DNA of 64,000 nucleotides from a bacterium. GTDB taxonomy: Bacteria > Patescibacteriota > Saccharimonadia > Saccharimonadales > UBA4665. Below are positions 31,333 to 41,632 of this stretch, piece after piece. Position 1 is the first letter of the stretch; every line of letters starts with the position of its first letter. The notes beneath the pieces were generated by a model. The model had not been told where the DNA came from. It worked only from the letters and a program-made list of their open reading frames with translations, and did not search any database. Position numbers and translations under genes: made by a program. The stretch spans positions 40,398 to 104,397 of the forward strand of contig JAJZNU010000004.1 in the NCBI GenBank assembly GCA_021811625.1. The letters are read 5' to 3'.

Positions 31333-33465
31333 ATGGGACAAACCATTAATCCTTTCGGCAAAAAAATAATATCCGTGGAAACGGAATTTTGCGGTAAGAA
31401 ATTAACACTCGAAACAAACAGAGTCGGCTTTCGTACCACCGCCTCGGTGTTAGTGCGTTACGGCGATACCGTAGTACTGGGAACAGCGATGGTCGGGGAA
31501 AGTCCACTAACTAACTTCGATTATTTTCCATTAAGCATAGATTATGAAGAAAAGTTTTATGCAGCCGGTAAAATAAGCGGGAGTCGGTTTATTAAACGCG
31601 AAGGACGGCCCAGCGATGAGGCGATTTTAATCGGTCGTTTGATTGACCGCCCTATTCGTCCTTTATGGCCGAAAGGCTATCGTCATGAGGTGCAGGGTGT
31701 CGCCAGCGTTCTCAGCCTGGACCCCAGTTTTCGACCGGATATGGTGGCGATGATTGCTATGAGCGCGGCATTTATGTTAAGCGGTGCGCCATTCGACGGC
31801 CCTGTCGCCGGCGTTCGAGTCGGGATCAACGAAGAGGGTAAATACGAAGCTTTCTTAAGCGCCGAACAACTTAGTAACGGCAAGTTGGATCTAGTGGTAG
31901 CCGGTACGGCTGACGCCATAATGATGGTAGAAGCCGGCGCCAAAGAGGCTACCGAGGAAGAAATAGGCGGTGCCTTAGACTTCGCTCTTAAGGTGATCAA
32001 GCCAGCGATAGACATCCAGGTTGAATTGGCTGAAAAAATGTCCGTTGAGCGACTGCCGTACGAACTAACGCTGCCCGATGAGGACATCGCCAAACGTGTC
32101 GAGACATGGCTCAGCGGTAAGCTGGGTGTCGGTCTCCGTCGTCCATATCCCGAGAGAAATGACCTTATCAATAAACTACGAGAAGAAATGCAGGAGCACT
32201 TTTTGGAGGAGATCGGGGAAGATTTTGCGACCGTTAAGAACGATTACAATGATGCTTTTCAGATGGCCGTACATAAGGATGTTCGTAAAGGCATTGTTGA
32301 AGATAAAGTACGTCCTGACGGTCGGTCATTGACCGAGGTCCGTCCGCTATCCAGCGAAGTCGGCCTGCTTCCGCGAGCCCACGGCTCAAGTCTGTTTACT
32401 CGTGGCGTGACGCAAGCTCTTAATATTGTCACTCTCGCACCGTTGAGCTATTCCCAAGTAGTCGACACCATGGAGAGCAATAGCGAACGACGTTATATGC
32501 ATCATTACAACGCCCCCGGTTATACGGTTGGCGAAGTTCGTCGTCTGGGATCACCAGGCAGGCGCGAAATAGGCCATGGATATCTAGCCGAACGAGCTCT
32601 TACGCCGGTATTGCCTGACGAGGCCGATTTCCCATACGCTATCCGTTCGGTCACGGAGATTATGAGCCAAAACGGTTCAACCTCCATGGCTGCGACATGT
32701 TCGAGCTGTCTGGCGCTGATGGACGCCGGCGTTCCGATTAAAGCCCCGGTCAGCGGTATTGCTATGGGGCTTATCATGGATGGCGACAAGCCTTATGTTC
32801 TCACCGACATTGCCGACGCCGAAGATTTTGCCGGTGACATGGACTTCAAGGTTGCCGGTACAGCCAAGGGAATAACGGCGCTGCAGATGGATATGAAGGT
32901 ACACGGTTTACCAACAAAAGTCTTAAAACAGGCTCTGGACCAAAGCAAGGAAGGCCGTGATTTTATCCTGAAGCACATGCTCGGGACTTTGTCGGAGGCA
33001 CGCAAAGAAATGAGCGCTTATGCGCCTCGAGTAGAAAGCATTAAGATCAATCCGGATAAAATTCGCGAGGTTATCGGGAAGGGCGGCGAAACCATCAATA
33101 AAATCATCGCCGAGACCGGAGCCGAGATAGATATTAAAGACGATGGAACGATCTTCATTGCCAGTCCTGATAAGAAATCCATTGATGGGGCCATCCAGTT
33201 TATCCGGACACTGACGGCGGAACCGGAAATCGGCAAGATATATACGGACTGCCGGGTTGTTAGTGTTTTGGATTTCGGGGCATTTGTAGAAATATTGCCA
33301 GGAAAAGAGGGGTTGGTTCATGTTAGCGAGATGAAAGAAGAAAGAGTTAACAAGCCCTCTGATGTAGTAAAAGAAGGTGATAAAGTTACCGTGAAACTTG
33401 TAGCTATAGATGATCGCGGTCGCCTGCAGCTGTCTATGAAGGCTGCTGCGAGAGAACTTAAATAA
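31333..33465 (+). CDS. pnp: Polyribonucleotide nucleotidyltransferase
   Basis: 710 aa; PNPase with KH (IREVIGKGGETINKI) and S1 (GKIYTDCRVVSVLDFGAFVEI) domains; downstream of rpsO. Confidence 0.97.
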   Translation: MGQTINPFGKKIISVETEFCGKKLTLETNRVGFRTTASVLVRYGDTVVLGTAMVGESPLTNFDYFPLSIDYEEKFYAAGKISGSRFIKREGRPSDEAILIGRLIDRPIRPLWPKGYRHEVQGVASVLSLDPSFRPDMVAMIAMSAAFMLSGAPFDGPVAGVRVGINEEGKYEAFLSAEQLSNGKLDLVVAGTADAIMMVEAGAKEATEEEIGGALDFALKVIKPAIDIQVELAEKMSVERLPYELTLPDEDIAKRVETWLSGKLGVGLRRPYPERNDLINKLREEMQEHFLEEIGEDFATVKNDYNDAFQMAVHKDVRKGIVEDKVRPDGRSLTEVRPLSSEVGLLPRAHGSSLFTRGVTQALNIVTLAPLSYSQVVDTMESNSERRYMHHYNAPGYTVGEVRRLGSPGRREIGHGYLAERALTPVLPDEADFPYAIRSVTEIMSQNGSTSMAATCSSCLALMDAGVPIKAPVSGIAMGLIMDGDKPYVLTDIADAEDFAGDMDFKVAGTAKGITALQMDMKVHGLPTKVLKQALDQSKEGRDFILKHMLGTLSEARKEMSAYAPRVESIKINPDKIREVIGKGGETINKIIAETGAEIDIKDDGTIFIASPDKKSIDGAIQFIRTLTAEPEIGKIYTDCRVVSVLDFGAFVEILPGKEGLVHVSEMKEERVNKPSDVVKEGDKVTVKLVAIDDRGRLQLSMKAAARELK

Positions 33466-33506
33466 GTAGCAGAATCTCTACCTAGAGCAAGGGCAATATT
33501 GATTGC

Positions 33507-33773
33507 ATGACACCTAAAACTATCACAACCACTACACCGCCAATTCAGCGAAGTGTAATCACTACCTGTTTAATATGGCATCGCACTAAAGTCGGCTTGG
33601 GCCTGTCGATAGTACTCAGTTTGGTCATTGCTTACGGTATGGTGTCTTTAGCGATAGACCGCGGCAATCTATGGTGGTATTTTTTCGCAATCGTTTTCTT
33701 TTGGCTAGCAATTAGGGAGTTCATAAATTTAAGCAAAAAGGTATTTCATGACGACCAAGCAAAAAAGGCTTGA
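33507..33773 (+). CDS. Small membrane protein
   Basis: 88 aa; two predicted TM segments. Confidence 0.6.
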   Translation: MTPKTITTTTPPIQRSVITTCLIWHRTKVGLGLSIVLSLVIAYGMVSLAIDRGNLWWYFFAIVFFWLAIREFINLSKKVFHDDQAKKA

Positions 33774-34347
33774 TGAATTAAAGCAAAGAATACTAGCCGA
33801 CAAGGTCTGTCCCGAACTAGCCAAGACGGCTACTCAGCTTGTCTTTGGCGAAGGACCGGCCTCCGCTAAAATAGTCTTTATTGGCGAAGCCCCCGGGAAA
33901 AAAGAGGACGAGTTGGGTAAGCCGTTCGTCGGAGCGGCGGGTAAATTCTTAAACGATATGCTGGAGATGATCGAGCTATCACGCGAAGACATCTATATAA
34001 CCAACATCGTGAAATACCGGCCGCCTAATAATCGAGATCCCTTTCCTGAAGAGAAGACGGTTTTTCTGCCATACCTGCTTAAGCAGCTAGAAATTATTCA
34101 ACCCCTGCTGGTCGTTACGCTCGGCCGGCACAGTTTGAATTGTTTCCTACCAGAACTGTCGATCAGTGCGGTACACGGGCAACCCAAACGTACCAAAGTC
34201 GTCGGCAAAGGGTTGAAGTCGGAAACGCTGGTAATATTGCCGTTGTTTCACCCAGCAGCTGCCCTGTATAACGGAGGTATGAGGCAGACGCTCATCGATG
34301 ACTTTGCCAAGATACCGGCAATTCTGAAACGAATTCAAGAATCTTAA
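33748..34347 (+). CDS. Uracil-DNA glycosylase, family 4-like
   Basis: IVFIGEAPGKKEDELGKPFVGAAGKFLNDML, ITNIVKYRPPNNRDP, LPLFHPAAALYN. Confidence 0.92.
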   Translation: MTTKQKRLDELKQRILADKVCPELAKTATQLVFGEGPASAKIVFIGEAPGKKEDELGKPFVGAAGKFLNDMLEMIELSREDIYITNIVKYRPPNNRDPFPEEKTVFLPYLLKQLEIIQPLLVVTLGRHSLNCFLPELSISAVHGQPKRTKVVGKGLKSETLVILPLFHPAAALYNGGMRQTLIDDFAKIPAILKRIQES

Positions 34348-34402
34348 ATTTATTAACTTTAAGAGAACAACGTAAGACTAATAATCTAAGGAGAAAAAAT
34401 AT

Positions 34403-36439
34403 ATGAATCCAAATCAAAACAATCAAAATAGTCAGCCAACAGATAGAGGTGGCCGAAAGAGTAACAATTCTGGGGCACCCAAAGGCAGCAGAAACGGCGG
34501 TCGGGGGGCGGCCATGAGGGCCCAAAAACGCTCTCAAGCCGATGCTCAGCGAATCGCCGATCAATATGCTGCTGCCGATAACACTGTTCCGCAGAATCAA
34601 GCAAGGCGAGCCAATGTACTGGAGGACAACTACAATAAGCTCAGAATAAGTTTTTTGGGCGGGCAGGAAGCAATCGGCGAGAAAAACATGCAGGTTATTG
34701 AATGGCAGAATTCCGCTATAATTCTTGACTGCGGTAATAACCTAGGCATATCCCTTCCGGGTATCAACTATATGGTTGCCGACCCGACTTACCTGGAATC
34801 TATCAAGCATAAGCTCAAAGGATACGTCATTAGCCATGGGCACCTCGATCATCTGGGCGGGCTTAAACATATTGTTCCCAAATACCCGGCACCAATTTAT
34901 GGATCACGATTCACATTGGGAGTTGTTGGGAAAACATTTGAGGACTTATATGCCGAAACCGGGGTGGAATATAACCCCCAACTGAATGTCATGAACATGG
35001 ACAATCACGAACGACTTAAAATCGGAGATTTTTTCGTCGAGCTCGTCAGGATTACGCATTCAGTACCTGAATCTAGCTGTATTGTCGTCGATACGCCGGT
35101 CGGTCGAATAATCAACACCGGTGACTTTCGCCTCGATCCCGAGCCGCTTGACGATAAGCCGAGCGACAAAGACCGGCTTAAGGCTTTGGGTGACCAAGGA
35201 GTATTAGTATTACTTAGTGAGAGCACCTATAGCGACATTCCGGGAAGACAACTAACCGAACATACTCTTCAAGATAGTTTCCATGATATCATCGGGCATG
35301 CTGGTGGCCGTGTTTTTGTGGCCATATTTTCGAGCAACATGAACCGAGTGCAAATGATAGTGAATGCCGCTGTTAACGCCGGTCGCAAAGTAGCCCTAGA
35401 TGGCCGGAGCATGATGAATTACGCCGAAATAGCTGTCCGACAAGGCATCCTGAAGATACCGAAGGGTACAGTAGTGCCCATGCAATCGATTGCCAATTTA
35501 AGAGACAATGAAGTATTGGTAGTTTGTACCGGCGGGCAGGGTGAACCGGGCTCGGCATTGCAGCGTATGGCTGAAGGCGAGCACAAGTACGTCAAGCTGC
35601 ACGAAGGTGATACGGTAGTGGTCAGCTCGAATCCAATTCCAGGCAACGAAGTGCGCTACCAGGAGATCGGCAACGACTTGGCTCAAAAGGGCGTTCATCT
35701 CTATCGCAATCCGACTCATGAAGTCGATGGCGTCGGTCCTCTACATGTCGGCGGTCACGCCAGGCGCGATGAACACAAAGAAATGATGCACCTGGTGAGA
35801 CCCAAATTCTTCATTCCGATTTATGCCGGAGCCCTTAACCGTAAATACCATGCCGAGATGGCCGTGGAGGAAGGTTGGTCTAGAGCGAACATTATCCAAG
35901 CCAATAACGGCGATAGCTTCCTCTTTACTGCTGACAAATGGGAAGCGGCAGGCGAGATCCCTTGCGGTAGTCTCCTTGTCGATCAGACCGGATCAATCGT
36001 CAGTAATGTGGTCGTTAAGGACAGGGTACTATTAAGCGAAGAAGGCTTAGTAGCGGTTATCCTGACTATCGACAAGAAAAGCGGATCTCTGCTAACTAGC
36101 CCCGACATAATTAGTCGCGGTTTCATCTATATGCGCGAAAACGAAGAGGTCATGAATGGCTTACGGCAGGAGCTTCGGCGGGCAGTCACGCAAAGATTCA
36201 AACGTGTTGACCTGGATCGCTTTAAAGCTGAACTTAAGGACCATGTGACACATTTTCTCTTCGAGAAAACCCAACGGAGTCCCATAGTCATACCGGTCGT
36301 CAATGTGATCGGCGGTAAAGGCGAAACCCAGACCGTACATGTCGACAAAACTAAGTCGACAGAGGATATAGCTCTTAGCCAGCAACGACGATTTCAAGAA
36401 ATGCGTGCCCGCTTGCTCGGACAAGATCAGCCAGATTGA
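34403..36439 (+). CDS. rnj: Ribonuclease J
   Basis: 678 aa; basic disordered N-term, SHGHLDHLGGLKHI, HVGGHARRDEHKEMMHLVRPKFFIPIYA. Confidence 0.95.
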   Translation: MNPNQNNQNSQPTDRGGRKSNNSGAPKGSRNGGRGAAMRAQKRSQADAQRIADQYAAADNTVPQNQARRANVLEDNYNKLRISFLGGQEAIGEKNMQVIEWQNSAIILDCGNNLGISLPGINYMVADPTYLESIKHKLKGYVISHGHLDHLGGLKHIVPKYPAPIYGSRFTLGVVGKTFEDLYAETGVEYNPQLNVMNMDNHERLKIGDFFVELVRITHSVPESSCIVVDTPVGRIINTGDFRLDPEPLDDKPSDKDRLKALGDQGVLVLLSESTYSDIPGRQLTEHTLQDSFHDIIGHAGGRVFVAIFSSNMNRVQMIVNAAVNAGRKVALDGRSMMNYAEIAVRQGILKIPKGTVVPMQSIANLRDNEVLVVCTGGQGEPGSALQRMAEGEHKYVKLHEGDTVVVSSNPIPGNEVRYQEIGNDLAQKGVHLYRNPTHEVDGVGPLHVGGHARRDEHKEMMHLVRPKFFIPIYAGALNRKYHAEMAVEEGWSRANIIQANNGDSFLFTADKWEAAGEIPCGSLLVDQTGSIVSNVVVKDRVLLSEEGLVAVILTIDKKSGSLLTSPDIISRGFIYMRENEEVMNGLRQELRRAVTQRFKRVDLDRFKAELKDHVTHFLFEKTQRSPIVIPVVNVIGGKGETQTVHVDKTKSTEDIALSQQRRFQEMRARLLGQDQPD

Positions 36440-36503
36440 CAACCGTAGATAATAGTGTTACTATAAACTATGTGATGATGTCATAGCTGCCCTGAAGCTT
36501 GAA

Positions 36504-36554
36504 CTAGATACGGCAACTGCCATTTAGTATTTCGGGTTGCCGTCGCTTATCTAG
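36504..36554. ncRNA. Candidate intergenic RNA hairpin between rnj and ftsK
   Basis: CTAGAT-ACGGCAAC ... GTTGCCGT-CGCTT-ATCTAG: 8 bp perfect stem extended by 6 bp across a 5-nt bulge. Confidence 0.4.
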
Positions 36555-36638
36555 CCGGAGTTGCTTCGATCATTAAACGTATGAGACCGGCAGGGTGGTT
36601 ACGGACAGTAGCCACGAACTGATATAATAAGTAATACA

Positions 36639-38822
36639 ATGGCCAAGAAAAAAAGACAAACAAGGTCAAAGCGAAAGAAAGACACAGCAGAAAACTCTCC
36701 ATTTTGGAGACTGAGTGCTGCGACTTTGCTGATAGTCTTAGCCCTATTTATTCTTATCGGTGGTTTTGGGACCGGTGGTCCCTTGCCGAAGAATTTATTC
36801 CATGGAGCTTACTGGGTATTCGGCTGGGCGGCATTCTTGGTTCCGGTAGCATTGGTCTATTGGGGCGTCGTCAAGTTTGGCGAAGAAGAGCATCGTATCC
36901 CCTTGAATAAACTACTTAGTATGCTGGCTGTATTAGTATTCAGCTCTAGTTGGTTGTTCGCCGCTATGGCTAACAAGGATGCTTCAGGAGTCTGGAGCGG
37001 TGGACATGGTGGTAGCGTCGGGAAACTGGTGGGTGGAGTAGTCCTGGACGCCGTTGACAAATTACCGGCGGCACTGGTGTTTTTAATCTTCACGGTTTTT
37101 GCCCTATTTTTCGCTTTTGGCATATCGCCCCAAGTCCTATCGAAGTTAACTAAAGTATTCAGACGTCCAGATGACGCCAGCGATGGTGATACGGATCTAG
37201 CGACTCTCCGGGCTCGCAGTACATTCCAGCTTAATGAGGGCGTACCGGTTGAGCATCATGCTCCTGCGGCAAGGTTAGGCGGGATAAAAGACGCTGCTCA
37301 GAAAGTCACGTCAACCGACAGCAAGAGTGCCCTGACCCTGGCCAGTGATCCCGATTGGAAATTCCCCGGTGTTGATTTGCTTAATCAGAAACAGGACAAG
37401 GCCGACGCCGGCGATGTTGAAGGGAACGCCCGGATGATAAAGGAAACGTTGGCGAACTTTAACATTGATGTTGAAATGGAGGGGGCCAATATCGGCCCAC
37501 GGGTGACCCAGTACACCCTTAAGCCGCCTACTGGTGTTAAGCTCACCAAATTAACGGCGCTAGAGAACAACCTAGCGTTGGACCTCGCGGCACAATCCAT
37601 CCGCATAGAGGCTCCTATCCCAGGTAAGCGCGCTGTCGGGATAGAAGTGCCAAACGTTAAAGCGGCAACTGTGCGTATTAGTGCGCTTCTGCAGTCGCGC
37701 GAGTGGGCCGAGATGTCCAGCCCCTTAGGATTTGTAATAGGTAAAGACATAGCGGGTAACAGTGTCGTGGCTGATTTGGACAAAATGCCCCACCTGTTGA
37801 TTGCCGGACAGACTGGCTCCGGTAAATCGGTGATGATTAATACTGTTCTCACTAGCTTGTTGTACCGCAATACACCTAGTGATCTAAAACTTATAATGGT
37901 TGATCCTAAACAGGTTGAGCTAGCGCCGTATAATAATATGCCTCACCTGCTCAGCCCGGTTATTACCGAGCCAGAAAAGTGCATCAGCGCCTTGAAATGG
38001 TCGGTTGCCGAGATGGAACGCCGCTACCGAGCCTTGGCTGAAGCTGGAAAGCGCAATATTAACGAATACAACGGATTGAAGCAGACCGAAGGGATGCCGT
38101 ACATCGTCATCGTTATCGACGAACTGGCCGACCTAATGATGATGGCCGCCAGGGAGGTAGAGTCGTTAATCGTCAGAATTGCCCAAAAAGCCCGGGCGGT
38201 CGGTATACATCTAGTGCTGGCGACCCAGCGACCCAGCGTCGACGTCATCACCGGTCTCATAAAAGCTAACGTACCGGCGCGTATAGCCTTCACTACGGCC
38301 AGTCAGGTCGATAGTCGAACGATTATCGATCAAATAGGTGCCGAAAAACTACTAGGTCAGGGAGATATGTTGTTGTTGACCGCGGAAATGCCTAAGCCGA
38401 AGCGCGTTCAAGGTGCTTACATAGATGAAAGTGAAACCCACAAAGTCACTGACTTTATACGCATGCAGCGTCCACCACAGTATAACGAAGACATCATCAG
38501 TCAGCCGGTACAATTAAACGGTAAGGGTGGAATTGTTGCTGATTACGGCGGACAGGATACCGATGATGATATGTGGCGCGATGCGGTGCATGTTGTGCTA
38601 GAGGCCCGGAAAGCCAGCACTAGCTTATTGCAACGCCGCTTACGTATTGGATATGGACGAGCAGCAAGACTCATCGAAACCATGGAGGAACAGGGAATTA
38701 TCAGCCCGGCCGACGGCTCGCGGCCCAGGGAGGTTCTAGTCAAGAATATGGATGAAGTATTCTCATCCGACAATGATGTTTCCAGCCCCGAAGTCGAAGA
38801 AGTCGACGCCGAGATTGTCTGA
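36639..38822 (+). CDS. ftsK: DNA translocase FtsK/SpoIIIE
   Basis: 727 aa; N-terminal TMs, HLLIAGQTGSGKSVMINT, C-terminal gamma winged helix. Confidence 0.97.
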   Translation: MAKKKRQTRSKRKKDTAENSPFWRLSAATLLIVLALFILIGGFGTGGPLPKNLFHGAYWVFGWAAFLVPVALVYWGVVKFGEEEHRIPLNKLLSMLAVLVFSSSWLFAAMANKDASGVWSGGHGGSVGKLVGGVVLDAVDKLPAALVFLIFTVFALFFAFGISPQVLSKLTKVFRRPDDASDGDTDLATLRARSTFQLNEGVPVEHHAPAARLGGIKDAAQKVTSTDSKSALTLASDPDWKFPGVDLLNQKQDKADAGDVEGNARMIKETLANFNIDVEMEGANIGPRVTQYTLKPPTGVKLTKLTALENNLALDLAAQSIRIEAPIPGKRAVGIEVPNVKAATVRISALLQSREWAEMSSPLGFVIGKDIAGNSVVADLDKMPHLLIAGQTGSGKSVMINTVLTSLLYRNTPSDLKLIMVDPKQVELAPYNNMPHLLSPVITEPEKCISALKWSVAEMERRYRALAEAGKRNINEYNGLKQTEGMPYIVIVIDELADLMMMAAREVESLIVRIAQKARAVGIHLVLATQRPSVDVITGLIKANVPARIAFTTASQVDSRTIIDQIGAEKLLGQGDMLLLTAEMPKPKRVQGAYIDESETHKVTDFIRMQRPPQYNEDIISQPVQLNGKGGIVADYGGQDTDDDMWRDAVHVVLEARKASTSLLQRRLRIGYGRAARLIETMEEQGIISPADGSRPREVLVKNMDEVFSSDNDVSSPEVEEVDAEIV

Positions 38823-38945
38823 GCAAGACGGGTCGATATAACTACACTCCGACCTCTTGTGGTTTGGGCATAGTCAAGGTATAATAGGGCTATCATAAAA
38901 CTCAAGCCCGCAGCTTTTGTATTGAATAGGCGTGTGGGCGTAGTT

Positions 38946-38976
38946 CCGTCTTCTTAGTTAAGCTAAGAAAGTACGG
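38946..38976 (+). promoter_or_regulatory. Leader hairpin upstream of rpsF-ssb-rpsR
   Basis: CCGT-c-TTCTTAG-ttaag-CTAAGAA-agt-ACGG; TATAAT at 38880-38885 upstream. Confidence 0.45.
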
Positions 38977-39000
38977 GATAAACCGAAGGAGGTAGTACGA

Positions 39001-39399
39001 GTGAATCAATACGAGGTAGCCGCCATATACGACCCAGATCTGGAAATAGATCTTAGTCAAGCAACGTCACGGGTAGAAAAAATTTTTACCGACAACGGCG
39101 GCAAAAACATAAAATCGGATAACTGGGGTAAGCGCAAGCTGGCTTACAAGATCAAGAAGCATGAGTCTGGCATATACGTTATCTATACGCTAGATATTCC
39201 AGCAAGCAGCGTCGGTAAGATTGAATCAACCCTTAATATTACCGATGAGATAATCCGCTTCCTTATCACGAAGCCGGATCTTAAGGCCATAGCCAAAGCA
39301 GAAGAGGCCAAGGCCGAGAAAATCAAGAAGGCGGCCGAGCGTGGTGAAAAATTAGGTGTCGACAATGACGCTAAGACCGCCGAAGAGGAGGATAGCTAG
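39001..39399 (+). CDS. rpsF: 30S ribosomal protein S6
   Basis: GTG start after GGAGG; NQYEVAAIYDPDLEID, WGKRKLAYKIKKHESGIYVIY. Confidence 0.94.
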   Translation: MNQYEVAAIYDPDLEIDLSQATSRVEKIFTDNGGKNIKSDNWGKRKLAYKIKKHESGIYVIYTLDIPASSVGKIESTLNITDEIIRFLITKPDLKAIAKAEEAKAEKIKKAAERGEKLGVDNDAKTAEEEDS

Positions 39400-39497
39400 T
39401 CCCGCGAGGCAGTAAAACGATTGGTAAAACTTATCTTTAGGCAACTATAAGATTAAGGTACCTCCAGTCAGCCTTTTAAGAAAGCAAGGAGAATATT

Positions 39498-39995
39498 ATG
39501 GCAAAAAGCGTAAATCAAGTCATCTTAATGGGGAATTTAACCCGAGACCCGGAACTCCGGCAGACCCCCAATGGTCAAACTGTGTGTTCTTTCGGTCTGG
39601 CGCTTAACCGCAGTTATAAGGACTCAACCGGGGAGTGGAAAGAAGCAACCGATTTTGTAGATATCGTAGCGTGGGCGACTCTTGGAGAGCGAGTAGCTCA
39701 ATACCTGACTAAGGGGCGACGCTGTTTGGTACAGGGGCGTCTACAGTATCGCTCTTGGGAGCAAGACGGTCAGAAACGAAGTAAGCTAGAAGTTATCGCC
39801 AATGATGTAACATTCTTAGATAGCCGGGGTGGTGGTGATGACGCCGGGAGTGCCTCTAGCGCAGTCGGCAGCGATACGACACCTTCAGGCGCTCCATCGA
39901 CTAAACCAAAACCAAGCAAGAAGAGTGATGATGACGAGGTAACCATTGAGGACATTGGTGACGAGCCGATCAATCTCGATGAAATACCGTTCTAA
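39498..39995 (+). CDS. ssb: Single-stranded DNA-binding protein
   Basis: VNQVILMGNLTRDPELRQTPNGQTVCSFGLALN; acidic tail. Confidence 0.96.
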   Translation: MAKSVNQVILMGNLTRDPELRQTPNGQTVCSFGLALNRSYKDSTGEWKEATDFVDIVAWATLGERVAQYLTKGRRCLVQGRLQYRSWEQDGQKRSKLEVIANDVTFLDSRGGGDDAGSASSAVGSDTTPSGAPSTKPKPSKKSDDDEVTIEDIGDEPINLDEIPF

Positions 39996-40041
39996 AACAC
40001 ACCAAAGTATAGGAATAATATAGGCAGGAGACACTATAGAC

Positions 40042-40245
40042 ATGGCAAAAATATTTAAAAACCGAACTGACGTAGCCTATTTTGACTACAAAGACTACAA
40101 GACCCTACAACGCTACGTAAATATCTATGGGCAGATAGAAACCAGAAAGAAAACAGGGCTTAGCGAGACTCAACAACGCCAACTGGCCAAGGCTATCAAA
40201 CGTGCTCGTCATCTGGCGCTATTGCCATTTGTAGCTAACAGCTAA
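40042..40245 (+). CDS. rpsR: 30S ribosomal protein S18
   Basis: 67 aa; [50 protein letters not shown]. Confidence 0.96.
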   Translation: MAKIFKNRTDVAYFDYKDYKTLQRYVNIYGQIETRKKTGLSETQQRQLAKAIKRARHLALLPFVANS

Positions 40246-40285
40246 TCATTTCTAAAACCTTAAAGCTTCCAGTGGAGAAATTACC

Positions 40286-40849
40286 ATGGCCTTATCTATA
40301 ACCGATTTAAAAAAGGGTACTATCTTTCAGCTCGATGGTGTACCTTACCGGGTCGTTGAGTACGCCCAAAAAGTCATGGGGCGCGGCGGCTCTATTGTTA
40401 ATGTCCGGATAAAAAGTTTATTGGATGGTCGAGTGCTGGAAAAAACTTTTAAGGGCAGCGAACAAATCGATAGTGCCGATGTCTATAGCCAGACGGTTCA
40501 GTATCTGTATAACGATGGCCAAAAATATTACTTTATGGATGGGGTTACGTTTGAGCAGTTTGAAATTGGCAGTGACATTATGGCCGACCAAGCTGGTTAC
40601 ATCAAGGAAGGTGATCAGCTGCAGCTCCAGATGTTCGACGGCCGCCCGATAAATGTTGAATTACCAAAAAGCGTTCCCTTGAAGGTTACCTATACGGAAT
40701 CGGTCGTCAGGGGAGATACTACATCGAGTGTCCTTAAAGATGCCGAAGTGGAAACCGGCGTACACGTTAGAGTACCGGCTTTCATTAAAACCAACGACAT
40801 TATCAAGGTGGATACCCGTACCGGCGAATACTTGGAACGAGCCAAGTAG
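40286..40849 (+). CDS. efp: Elongation factor P
   Basis: ITDLKKGTIFQLDGVPYRVVEYAQKVMGRGGS; 187 aa. Confidence 0.96.
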   Translation: MALSITDLKKGTIFQLDGVPYRVVEYAQKVMGRGGSIVNVRIKSLLDGRVLEKTFKGSEQIDSADVYSQTVQYLYNDGQKYYFMDGVTFEQFEIGSDIMADQAGYIKEGDQLQLQMFDGRPINVELPKSVPLKVTYTESVVRGDTTSSVLKDAEVETGVHVRVPAFIKTNDIIKVDTRTGEYLERAK

Positions 40850-40927
40850 TTTAAACTGATCATCTTAAGCTCAAAGAACACGTTTCAATTTTTAAATCGG
40901 TCCTTGAAATGGTAATCTGATAATTAG

Positions 40928-41632
40928 ATGAGATATTTTAAATCTCGGCTTGAGGCTGGTAGTCTGCTCGCCGAGCAAATTGTCCCGAAGTACAATCACA
41001 AAACCTGTGCGGTTGTAGCTCTTAGCGACGGCAGTGTCATGGTAGGAGCGCAAATTGCACTTGGACTGAAGTGTGTTTTAACAATGTTGCTCACCGAGTC
41101 GATCGTTCTTCCTCGAGAGAACGAAGCGGCGGCAGTCGTCGGGCAAGATGGCCAGATGGTGTATAACGCGCTGTATTCAACGGGCGAAATTGAAGAACTT
41201 CAAGGTGAATTTCGCAATTACATCGAAGGTCAGCGCATTGAAAAGATCCATCAGATGAATACTCTTCTCAAGAGCGGCAACCTGATCCGAAGAGACCTGT
41301 TGACTGGGCACAATGTCATTCTGGTCTCGGACGGTTTGAATGATGGATCGACCCTCGATGCCGCAGCCGATTTCATGAAATCGGTACCAATGACACGCCT
41401 AATAGTGGCTACACCTCTTGCCAGCGTATCGGCCGTTGACCGTATGCATGTGTTAGCTGACGAAATATTTTGTATCGATGTGGTAACCGACTACATTAGC
41501 ACGTCCCATTATTACGAGACGCAAGACGTACCTGATCACGACGCAGTTGTGAGAACAATCCAGAGTGTCGTTCGTAACTGGCGTCAGCCTCCTATAGCCA
41601 ACAATACGAATCAATCGACATCTTCTAAATAG
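40928..41632 (+). CDS. Phosphoribosyltransferase family protein
   Basis: 234 aa; NVILVSDGLNDGSTLDAAADFM PRPP-binding-like loop. Confidence 0.75.
   Translation: MRYFKSRLEAGSLLAEQIVPKYNHKTCAVVALSDGSVMVGAQIALGLKCVLTMLLTESIVLPRENEAAAVVGQDGQMVYNALYSTGEIEELQGEFRNYIEGQRIEKIHQMNTLLKSGNLIRRDLLTGHNVILVSDGLNDGSTLDAAADFMKSVPMTRLIVATPLASVSAVDRMHVLADEIFCIDVVTDYISTSHYYETQDVPDHDAVVRTIQSVVRNWRQPPIANNTNQSTSSK

Noticed and set aside
31683-33321. Several 70-162 aa ORFs antisense to or in other frames of pnp
   Set aside because: Shadow ORFs; pnp frame is unambiguous.
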